Shown: positions 13,994 to 20,575 of the stretch, piece after piece
Numbering within the stretch: position 1 is the stretch's first letter
How the letters are laid out: every line of letters begins with the position of its first letter
Assembly: GCA_900548695.1 (NCBI GenBank)
Contig: URLC01000008.1
Coordinates: 1 to 30,911 of the forward strand
Source of the DNA: an uncultured Mycoplasmatota bacterium
GTDB taxonomy: Bacteria > Bacillota_I > Bacilli_A > RF39 > UBA660
Length of the DNA: 30,911 nt
Direction: 5' to 3'
Notes under the pieces: generated by a model
Told to the model about the DNA's origin: nothing
Database searches by the model: none
Seen by the model: the letters and a program-made list of their open reading frames with translations, nothing else
Position numbers and translations under genes: made by a program

Positions 13994-15226
13994 ATGTCGA
14001 TTTTTGAATCTCTAATCATAAATTTAATATTTTTACTTTTTCCATTTCTAATATATGAAATATATGTCAATTACAGTAATAATGTAAAAGAACAAAAGTT
14101 ATTCTTTGATTTAGCTTGCTTTTCATCTATGTTTTTAATTATTCGCTACTCATCAAGTAAAGATTCTATAGCTAACTTAGTTTTTATTAACTTTCCCTTA
14201 TTAATAGCTTTTCTAAAAAATAGACACACTTTAATAGTATTGTTATCCTTGATTACTATTTATTACTATCATCTAGTTTTAAATACACCAATTGTTTTTG
14301 GAATAATTGAATATAGTATTTATCTAGCTATTTATTTTTATATGCTAAAAAGGAAAAATAATCATTACACGATTTTAAATATATTTATTAGTATTAAATC
14401 ATTTTTAATAGCTTGTATTTTATATTTACAAGATATAAATAAAACTTCAATCATAACAGCATTATATTTGCTATTTATTATTTTAATTTTTATCATTACC
14501 ATGATGAGTATATTAGCATTATTAGAAGAAGGAGAAAAAGTAATAGAAAAAAATAAAAAACTACAAGAATTAGCAAAAGAAAAAGAACTGAAACTGGCTT
14601 TATTTAAATTAACTCATGAAATAAAAAATCCGATAGCTGTCTGTAAAGGTTACTTAGAAATGCTAGATATAAACAAAAAAGAAAAATTAAAGAAATATCT
14701 TCCAATTATTAAAGATGAAATTAATAGAACGCTTTTAGTTATTAATGACTTTTCTGATTATGGAAAATTAAAAATAGAATTAGAAGAAGTGGATTTAGTC
14801 ATGTTATTAGAAGACATAGAAGATACTTTAAAACCATTATTAGAGGAAAATAAAGCAGTGATTAAATTCAGCATGAAATTAGAAGAATTATATATAAATT
14901 TAGATTATAATAGAATGAAACAAGTATTAATCAATGTGATAAAAAACTCAATTGAAGCTAGTGCTAAAAATAAAAAATTAATAATTAAAGTATCAATAAA
15001 AAAATTAAAAGATGAAGTAAAAATCAGCATTGAAGATAATGGCGTAGGTATGACAGAAGAGACTTTGTCTAAAATATCCAAGATTTTTTATACTACTAAA
15101 CAAAATGGTACTGGTTTAGGTGTTGCTTTATCAAAAGAAATAGTAGAGCAACATCACGGCAGTATGATATATAAATCTGAATTAGGTAAGGGTACAAAAG
15201 TTAATATTTTTTTACCAGCAAAATAA
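13994..15226 (+). CDS. KinB-like membrane sensor histidine kinase
   Basis: 410-aa sensor kinase. Residues 1-180 hold about six membrane helices with almost no extracellular domain, followed by a coiled-coil linker (185-205), a HisKA dimerisation helix with phospho-acceptor H208 in THEIKNP, and an HATPase_c domain: N box NVIKNSIEA, G1 box DNGVGM, F box KIFYTT and G2 box GTGLGVALSKEI. This architecture and size match Bacillus KinB, which feeds phosphate to Spo0A through the phosphorelay. ATG 13994 follows AGGTGA; the GTG at 13985 lies inside that ribosome site. No response regulator is adjacent, as for orphan sporulation kinases. Two Spo0A boxes upstream suggest feedback. The signal and phosphotransfer partner are unknown. 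Confidence 0.85.
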   Translation: MSIFESLIINLIFLLFPFLIYEIYVNYSNNVKEQKLFFDLACFSSMFLIIRYSSSKDSIANLVFINFPLLIAFLKNRHTLIVLLSLITIYYYHLVLNTPIVFGIIEYSIYLAIYFYMLKRKNNHYTILNIFISIKSFLIACILYLQDINKTSIITALYLLFIILIFIITMMSILALLEEGEKVIEKNKKLQELAKEKELKLALFKLTHEIKNPIAVCKGYLEMLDINKKEKLKKYLPIIKDEINRTLLVINDFSDYGKLKIELEEVDLVMLLEDIEDTLKPLLEENKAVIKFSMKLEELYINLDYNRMKQVLINVIKNSIEASAKNKKLIIKVSIKKLKDEVKISIEDNGVGMTEETLSKISKIFYTTKQNGTGLGVALSKEIVEQHHGSMIYKSELGKGTKVNIFLPAK

Positions 15227-15243
15227 AAAGGCTAACTAGCCTT
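15226..15243 (-). terminator. Terminator of the candidate coat gene (minus strand)
   Basis: On the minus strand AAGGCTA (15243-15237) pairs with TAGCCTT (15234-15228), followed by TTTATTTT. On plus there is no T run. Confidence 0.65.
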
Positions 15244-15565
15244 AGTAATAGTAATTAGTAGTATACATAGGATATGGTTGCTGCATCATCATTGGTGGAT
15301 AATAGACAGGATAAGGTGGACGATTATTAGCAATACCATAGCCTAATGCCGTTCCAGCAAGTCCTCCAAGAAGAAATGGCGCAAAGAAGAAACGTTCACC
15401 ATCATCAACAGGAACTCCTTGCATTCCCATATTAGAAATAGCAGCAGGACTAACAGTAGTTGAAGTATATGGCATAGTATCATATCCTCGCATTTCACAA
15501 ACCGGAGTAGAACAACTACTTGGCATAGAATTACCGGATACAGCACAATTATTAGAATACATCAT
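15242..15565 (-). CDS. Small Pro/Tyr/Met-rich protein, candidate spore coat protein
   Basis: 107-aa protein, family not recognised. The N-terminal half is Ser/Cys/Pro-rich (three Cys), residues 60-80 are a Gly/Ala-rich hydrophobic stretch (APFLLGGLAGTALGYGIA), and the tail is Pro/Tyr/Met-rich with YPVYYPPMMMQQPYPMY and ending NYYY. Low-complexity Tyr- and Pro-rich tails are common in coat proteins. ATG 15565 follows AAGGAG at 7 nt. The promoter at 15584-15612 matches the mother-cell sporulation type and closely resembles that of the CotY/CotZ-like operon, the main argument for a coat role. A general surface protein is the alternative. Confidence 0.68.
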   Translation of the reverse strand: MMYSNNCAVSGNSMPSSCSTPVCEMRGYDTMPYTSTTVSPAAISNMGMQGVPVDDGERFFFAPFLLGGLAGTALGYGIANNRPPYPVYYPPMMMQQPYPMYTTNYYY

Positions 15566-15583
15566 ATTAACACTCCTTTATGA

Positions 15584-15612
15584 TAATGTATGTCAAAAGT
15601 ACTAAAAGGTGT
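15584..15612 (-). promoter_or_regulatory. Sporulation-type (sigma-K/sigma-E-like) promoter
   Basis: On the minus strand ACACC (15612-15608), 15-nt spacer, CATACATTA (15592-15584), a full match to CATAnnnTA with an AC-type -35. It sits 18 nt before the start codon. Confidence 0.65.
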
Positions 15613-15695
15613 AATATATGTTATAATAAAACCACTTAGAACTAAAAAATATTTTCTCATGAAGGATTTATGATATAATATAGCTTGGTGATTTT

Positions 15696-16493
15696 ATGAC
15701 AAGAAGTTTACCTAACAAGAAATTAACGGAACGAGAGTTTCATAATCTATTTGAAATAAAAACGAATTTATTTGGTGGGGAAGGAATGATCATTCCAAGT
15801 GAAAATTATGGAGAAGTAAGAAAAGTATTTTTCTACCCACTAGAAGAACAAAAAGAAGATTTAGAAAAATATTATCAAATGACTCAAAATAAGTTAGAAA
15901 AGTTAACATATTTATACAACATAGATTTAGAAAATGTAGTTTCTCCAATCAGTACATTAAGCTATCAAGATGTGATTATAGGTTATGACATGACAGAAAT
16001 AAAACATGTAAGTAAGAGACGTTTAACTTTAGAAGACTTAAGAAAACTAAGAGATAAATTGAAAAAATTTCATCAACAAGGAATTATACATGGAGACATC
16101 AAAAGAAGTAATATTTTAATATCGCAAACAGGAGAATTAGCACTTTGTGATCTAGATAACATGCAAGTTGAAAAATACCCTATCGATTGTCATAACTATT
16201 ATATTTCCTATTTTTGTAATGATGATTTATTAGTAGATGAAAATGCTGATATTTATTTATATAATTTATTATTTTTACAGCAACTATCGAAAGAACGAAA
16301 AGAATATGATACAATTATAAATGAAATCTTATTTGAAGAATTAAAAGACAAGATTCCTGATACGATGCATGATGAACTTTCTAAAATGCAAAGTAGTTTT
16401 ACAGGCTATCAAGGAAACTATTTAATTGATTATAACAATGATAAAAATAAAGAGGTGAAAACATATGGAAAGATTGCAAAAGGTAATAGCTGA
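15696..16493 (+). CDS. Divergent protein-kinase-fold protein
   Basis: 265 aa with a reduced protein-kinase-like fold. The C-lobe is recognisable: a helix before HQQGIIHGDIKRSN (126-139), giving catalytic-loop residues D134, K136 and N139, and CDLDN (151-155) in the DFG position with metal-binding D152. The N-lobe is short: V42-K43 in EVRKVFFY may be the ATP lysine, and the glycine loop (LFGGEGM, 25-31) is atypical. No membrane segment or PASTA domain is present, so it is not a PrkC-type receptor. HGD instead of HRD recalls small-molecule kinases. ATG 15696 follows GGTGA. Its 3' end overlaps rluB by 29 bp, implying coupled expression. The substrate is unknown. Confidence 0.75.
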   Translation: MTRSLPNKKLTEREFHNLFEIKTNLFGGEGMIIPSENYGEVRKVFFYPLEEQKEDLEKYYQMTQNKLEKLTYLYNIDLENVVSPISTLSYQDVIIGYDMTEIKHVSKRRLTLEDLRKLRDKLKKFHQQGIIHGDIKRSNILISQTGELALCDLDNMQVEKYPIDCHNYYISYFCNDDLLVDENADIYLYNLLFLQQLSKERKEYDTIINEILFEELKDKIPDTMHDELSKMQSSFTGYQGNYLIDYNNDKNKEVKTYGKIAKGNS

Positions 16494-17181
16494 AAGTGGT
16501 ATTGCATCTAGAAGAAAAGCAGAAGACTTAATCACAGCAGGAAAAGTAAAAGTCAATGGACAAATTATTCGTGAATTAGGAACAAAAGTCTCTAGTAATG
16601 ATACTGTAGAAGTAAATAATCAAATAATTGAGAAAGAACCAAAAGAATATTATATTTTAAATAAACCAAGAGGAGTAGTCACAACAACAAATGATGAGCA
16701 CAAGCGAAAAACAGTAGTAGATCTAATTCCTACCAAAGCGCGAATTTATCCTGTTGGTAGACTAGACTATGATACGACTGGTGTACTATTGTTAACAAAT
16801 GATGGAGAATTTGCCAATATTTTAATGCATCCTAATGATAATGTTTCCAAAGTTTATATGGCTAAGTTAAATGGCATCATTAAAGGAGAACAAATAAACA
16901 AACTAAAAGAGGGTGTAGAAATAGATGGCACTCTAGTTGTAGCAAGCCGAGTAAAGCTAAAAAAAGTAAACGAAAAAAATAATACTTGTATGGTTCAAAT
17001 AACAATTCATGAAGGTAAAAATCATCAAGTAAAGAAAATGTTTGAAAAAGTAGGCTTCCAAGTTGATAAATTAAAAAGAGAAAAAGTAGCCTTTTTTGAT
17101 TTAAAAGATTTACAATCTGGTGAGTTTAGAAAACTAACACCAAAAGAAGTTGCTAAAGTTTACGCCTTAAGTCAAAAATAA
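16465..17181 (+). CDS. rluB: 23S rRNA pseudouridine synthase (RsuA/RluB family)
   Basis: 238-aa enzyme that isomerises uridine to pseudouridine in ribosomal RNA. Residues 1-60 form the S4 RNA-binding domain (MERLQKVIAESGIASRRKAE). The catalytic domain starts at YYILNKPRGVVTT and carries GRLDYDTTG with catalytic D101, then LLLTNDGEFAN and the C-terminal HEGKNHQVKKMF block. Length and order are normal for RluB, the usual family member in Bacillota; RsuA or RluE/F cannot be excluded by eye. ATG 16465 follows AGAGGTG, located inside the preceding kinase-like gene. Confidence 0.93.
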   Translation: MERLQKVIAESGIASRRKAEDLITAGKVKVNGQIIRELGTKVSSNDTVEVNNQIIEKEPKEYYILNKPRGVVTTTNDEHKRKTVVDLIPTKARIYPVGRLDYDTTGVLLLTNDGEFANILMHPNDNVSKVYMAKLNGIIKGEQINKLKEGVEIDGTLVVASRVKLKKVNEKNNTCMVQITIHEGKNHQVKKMFEKVGFQVDKLKREKVAFFDLKDLQSGEFRKLTPKEVAKVYALSQK

Positions 17182-17206
17182 AATTCCCATGAGGGAATTT
17201 TTTTTA
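17181..17206. terminator. Bidirectional terminator after rluB
   Basis: AAATTCCC (17181-17188) pairs with GGGAATTT (17193-17200), loop ATGA. T runs on both strands can end rluB and the converging minus-strand gene. Confidence 0.9.
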
Positions 17207-17740
17207 AGCAGTATATAAAATATAAAAACAGATAACAATAAAAACAATCAAAAATAATAAAAGAAAAATTCCAAGACCACTAATCGAATTATGAAAATTC
17301 TTTCTAAGATGTGTCAAATAAGAAGTGGGATATTTCTTCTTAATATATTTGATTTTTAACTGGTATAAAAACAAACATAAAGGGTTATAAGTAATCATTG
17401 CAATAGTTCTAGTAAATAAAAAGCCAAGTAAAATCAGATATGATGCTTCACTAAAATAAACAATAAAATACCAAATATAAATTTCTATAATCTGTAAAAG
17501 AAATCCTAAAATAATAAATCCTCGTATGAAAAAATAAAGGGGACCCAACAAAAAACATGACCTAAAATTACTATTTCTAAGGATAGTATCATAACTACTT
17601 CCCAAATAAATTTCTAAATCACTAGCTTGTTTTTCTTCATACCCATGTATTTGCTTTCCATCATCTAAATATCCACAGTGACTACAAAAGACATGATTTT
17701 TAGTTTTTGACATATTTTTACCACAAGCTGGACACTTCAT
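17204..17740 (-). CDS. Zinc-ribbon membrane protein, DUF2628-like
   Basis: 178-aa protein with an N-terminal zinc ribbon (CPAC at 3-6, FCSHCG near 19-24), a charged link with HGYEEKQASDLEIYLG, and a membrane domain of three to four helices containing FLLGPLYFFIRGF, a pattern seen in DUF2628 proteins. A basic patch (IKYIKKKYP) separates the helices. It is a clear paralog of the upstream minus-strand gene, same order and size. ATG 17740 follows GGTGGTGAT. Function unknown; such proteins may sense or scaffold at the membrane. Confidence 0.78.
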   Translation of the reverse strand: MKCPACGKNMSKTKNHVFCSHCGYLDDGKQIHGYEEKQASDLEIYLGSSYDTILRNSNFRSCFLLGPLYFFIRGFIILGFLLQIIEIYIWYFIVYFSEASYLILLGFLFTRTIAMITYNPLCLFLYQLKIKYIKKKYPTSYLTHLRKNFHNSISGLGIFLLLFLIVFIVICFYILYTA

Positions 17741-17767
17741 ATATCATCACCACCATCGCAAAGTATT

Positions 17768-18322
17768 TTAAACTGACCACAAATCAACCGCTATGAAAAT
17801 AAGAGAAATAACAGTTAATAGTATAATTAAAAAAGCCAGGAATAATGACATATAATTATTAACATGACCATTATTTTTTCTAAGTTCCTCTAAATAAGTA
17901 TTAGGATACTTCTTTTTAATTTTGGCAATTTGTCGTTTATAAAAATAAATACAAATCATATTATTAACTGTCATAAAAAATATTCTAGAAATAACGATAG
18001 AAAGAAAAAGTAAAACATAATAAAATCTAGAAAAAGAGTTAGCAATAATACTCCAAAAAACCCATTCTAATGGCATTAATATAAGTCCCAATAACACAAA
18101 TCCTCGATAACAAAGATACAAGGGCCCTAAAATTAAACTAGAAAACCAATTGGTATTCCTCCAAATTTTATCAAAATCTTTTCCTAAATAAATTTCTAAA
18201 TCGCTAGCTAATTCTTCTTTATATCCATGAATTTGTTCTCCTAGATCTAAATAACCACAATGTGTGCAAAAAGTATGTTGCCTATCTTTGGACATTAATT
18301 TTCCACACTTAGGACACTCCAT
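17768..18322 (-). CDS. Zinc-ribbon membrane protein, DUF2628-like (paralog)
   Basis: 184-aa paralog of the next gene: zinc ribbon CPKC...FCTHCG, then HGYKEELASDLEIYLG, LILGPLYLCYRGF and three to four membrane helices, with KIKKKYPNTYLEELRKN near the end. ATG 18322 is chosen because GAGGTGG lies just before it; the in-frame GTG at 18331 is part of that site. The pair lies 27 bp apart on the same strand and likely forms an operon produced by tandem duplication. Function unknown. Confidence 0.78.
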   Translation of the reverse strand: MECPKCGKLMSKDRQHTFCTHCGYLDLGEQIHGYKEELASDLEIYLGKDFDKIWRNTNWFSSLILGPLYLCYRGFVLLGLILMPLEWVFWSIIANSFSRFYYVLLFLSIVISRIFFMTVNNMICIYFYKRQIAKIKKKYPNTYLEELRKNNGHVNNYMSLFLAFLIILLTVISLIFIAVDLWSV

Positions 18323-18360
18323 AAGTACCACCTCTATTATCAGTATAGCAAATAAAAATA

Positions 18361-18388
18361 AAAAGATATAGCTACTCTATATCTTTTT
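18361..18388. terminator. Bidirectional terminator downstream of ferredoxin
   Basis: AAAAGATATAG (18361-18371) pairs with CTATATCTTTT (18377-18387), loop CTACT. It ends the ferredoxin transcript on the minus strand before the next gene. Confidence 0.85.
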
Positions 18389-18405
18389 AATAAAAGTTCT
18401 AAAGA

Positions 18406-18597
18406 CTATTCTTCTACTTCAATTGCTCCAGTAGGGCAGCTATCAGCAGCGTCTTGTACTTCTTGTTTTTTACTATCTTCAACTTCTTCAACCTTTGCAA
18501 CAGAAAGACCTTCGTCGTCTATTTCGAAAACATCATCACAAATAGCAGCACAAGCTCCACAACCGATGCAAGTATCTCTATTAACTTTAACTTTCAT
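18406..18597 (-). CDS. fer: Single-cluster [4Fe-4S] ferredoxin
   Basis: 63-aa acidic electron carrier. Cluster ligands are C10, C13 and C16 in CIGCGAC plus the distant C54 in SCPTGAI; C20 is extra and replaces the second-cluster motif, so one [4Fe-4S] cluster is expected, as in Bacillus-type ferredoxins. The middle (25-48) is Glu/Asp-rich. ATG 18597 follows AAAGGAGAG on the minus strand, and TATAAT (complement of 18617-18622 area) gives a likely -10. It stands alone between terminator and divergent gene and can serve several low-potential redox enzymes. Confidence 0.94.
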   Translation of the reverse strand: MKVKVNRDTCIGCGACAAICDDVFEIDDEGLSVAKVEEVEDSKKQEVQDAADSCPTGAIEVEE

Positions 18598-18711
18598 AAT
18601 ATCTCTCCTTTGACTTAATTATACAAGAAAAATAAATTGACGTAAAGAATTATTTATATCTTTTGTTTTTAAGTAAGCTGTGATAAACTAAAATATAGGA
18701 AGGTGAGCGGT

Positions 18712-19620
18712 ATGAGAAGTAGAATGGAACGCTATCAAAATGCAGACGATATAAGAACATCTCGTAGATCAAACAAAAATCAAGAGTTATATCAAAACAT
18801 TGGGAATAATACTAAGTACACAAACTTTACTGATGTTGCGAATGCAAATGCCTTTGACTTAGGTACTGCTCAAAAAAATCATCGTACTAGAGAAGGGTAT
18901 CATCAAATGAAAGAATACAGTAACTATACTCCGGAACCTAAAGTAAAAAAAGAACTAGATGATTTTAATTTCTTATATCAAGATCATGAAAATAGAATTT
19001 ATGATATTAATAGTGTTTTAGAAGAGGCTAAAAAAAATCGAGCAAAAAAAGATGAACTAGAAGCTAAGCGAAAATTAAAAAATACTAATTATAATATTTT
19101 AGCCAGCCTAAACCCAGATGAATTAGAAAAATATCGTAAAGAAAAAGTGGAAAGAACCAAGCCAGATGAAAATGAATTACGTGATTTAATTGATACCATC
19201 ACATCTAAAACTTTGGCTGGAGAAATTGATCAAGCAACAAGTGTAGATCTTTTAAGTGATTTAATGGCTACTAATGTTATGGATAGAGTGGAAAAACCAG
19301 AAAAAGATTCAGCTGATAATTCTTTTGAACCAGAAGAAATTGAAGAAAAGTTATCTTTATCAAAAGAAATTCTAGATAAAGATCAATTAGATAAAGTCCA
19401 AGAGTTAAAAGAAAAAAGTAGTGATAAACAAGGAAGCATCATGGATGAGTCTGATACTGATTTTTATACAAGAAGTATGGATCTATCAGATAAAGACTTT
19501 GAAATGGATGATGAATTTAAAGAAAAAAAATTATCGATTGGTATAAAAATAGTTTTAATTATTATAATATTAGCTGTTTTAATAGTAGCCGGTTACTTTA
19601 TTTATAAAAATCTACTTTAA
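18712..19620 (+). CDS. Tail-anchored membrane protein of unknown function
   Basis: 302-aa protein with a single C-terminal membrane helix (about 278-298, rich in Ile/Val/Leu) and a large, highly charged cytoplasmic part. The region 85-150 is Lys/Glu-rich and likely coiled coil; 150-190 holds LNPDELEKYRKEK and DLIDTITSKTLAGEIDQ, which look like helical bundle segments; 190-270 is acidic. No signal peptide or catalytic motif. ATG 18712 is chosen because AGGAAGGTG ends 6 nt before it; an in-frame GTG at 18703 lies in that site. A terminator follows at once. It may organise a complex at the membrane, but no family is recognised. Confidence 0.75.
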   Translation: MRSRMERYQNADDIRTSRRSNKNQELYQNIGNNTKYTNFTDVANANAFDLGTAQKNHRTREGYHQMKEYSNYTPEPKVKKELDDFNFLYQDHENRIYDINSVLEEAKKNRAKKDELEAKRKLKNTNYNILASLNPDELEKYRKEKVERTKPDENELRDLIDTITSKTLAGEIDQATSVDLLSDLMATNVMDRVEKPEKDSADNSFEPEEIEEKLSLSKEILDKDQLDKVQELKEKSSDKQGSIMDESDTDFYTRSMDLSDKDFEMDDEFKEKKLSIGIKIVLIIIILAVLIVAGYFIYKNLL

Positions 19621-19645
19621 TACTCAAATTTTGAGTATTTTTTTG
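19619..19645 (+). terminator. Terminator after the tail-anchored protein gene
   Basis: AATACTCAA (19619-19627) pairs with TTGAGTATT (19631-19639), loop ATT, then T7. It overlaps the stop codon. Confidence 0.88.
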
Positions 19646-19652
19646 TAAATAT

Positions 19653-19681
19653 TTTCAAAAAGTTATAATTTATGTTATATT
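19653..19681 (+). promoter_or_regulatory. Promoter of the unknown gene/polC unit
   Basis: TTTCAA (19653-19658), 17-nt spacer, extended -10 TGTTATATT (19673-19681). Confidence 0.55.
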
Positions 19682-19712
19682 ATTATGTATATAGGATGTA
19701 GGAGGAATAGCC

Positions 19713-20552
19713 GTGAATTTAAAGTTTGTAGTAAATGATTATGTACTAATCTGGAACTTATTATTTCAGGCATCTATTAGTGAAAAAATTCATAAATTAA
19801 AACAAAAATTATGGATTAATTATAAAAAAGAATACAATATGACATATAGAGATAAAGACCTAATGTTAAAAGACCCTAAAAATTTTATCCCTAATGATGA
19901 TAGTATATATAACATAGTTTTAGAAACAAAAGAATATGAAAAAATCAAAAAAGAAACAGAAAAATATCGTAATCAAGTTTTAAAAATTTGGGACGATAAT
20001 AAAAAAGAAGCAACAAAAATTATAAAAGCTATTACTAGATTAGAAAGTAAAGCATACCAAATTCTAGTAGTAAGTGATCATCTAGATATGATTGATATCA
20101 CTACGGCGAAAGATGCTAAAGTAAATACGGTAGTATTAGGGAAAAAAGTAACGGAAGATAGCTCTATAAAGCTATTAGTAGAATTAGTTTATAAAATCTT
20201 AAAAAAAGAGTTAAAAGACTATAAAGTAGAGTATAAAGAAATCGTGGAAGCAGCGATAGAATTAGCTATTTTAAATGAATTTCCCACTAGACTAACTGGA
20301 CGTAGCCATTATTTAACAGGAGATCCTAGCTTAAATTATCTAAAGCGCCAAATGTATCCGTATTGGTTAATGTACTTAGGTGCTGACAAAGAAGAAATGT
20401 TAAGTTTTATGATGCGTGATAAAATAGCTTTTGATATTGATAAATATCCTTATGAAAAAGAATTAAAGAAAAAAGACTTATTAGAATTCGTTGATTTTTG
20501 TATTAGAAACCAAAAATATATTGTAAAAATTCATGAACTAGAAATCATATAA
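19713..20552 (+). CDS. Unknown conserved-looking protein upstream of polC
   Basis: 279-aa soluble protein, not recognised. It begins at GTG 19713, 7 nt after GGAGG. Residues 70-105 form a charged helix; 110-150 look alpha/beta with ILVVSDHLDMIDITTAKDAKVNTVVLG; 180-230 contain VEAAIELAILNEFPTRLTGRSHY and GDPSLNYLKRQMYPYWLMYLG, a dense aromatic segment that looks conserved. No membrane helix, signal peptide or known metal motif; E182 with E190 is the only acidic pair in a helix. It ends 23 bp before polC and probably shares its transcript, so a role linked to replication is possible but unproven. Confidence 0.7.
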   Translation: MNLKFVVNDYVLIWNLLFQASISEKIHKLKQKLWINYKKEYNMTYRDKDLMLKDPKNFIPNDDSIYNIVLETKEYEKIKKETEKYRNQVLKIWDDNKKEATKIIKAITRLESKAYQILVVSDHLDMIDITTAKDAKVNTVVLGKKVTEDSSIKLLVELVYKILKKELKDYKVEYKEIVEAAIELAILNEFPTRLTGRSHYLTGDPSLNYLKRQMYPYWLMYLGADKEEMLSFMMRDKIAFDIDKYPYEKELKKKDLLEFVDFCIRNQKYIVKIHELEII

Positions 20553-20575
20553 AATAAGTAGTAGGGGGGACTATT

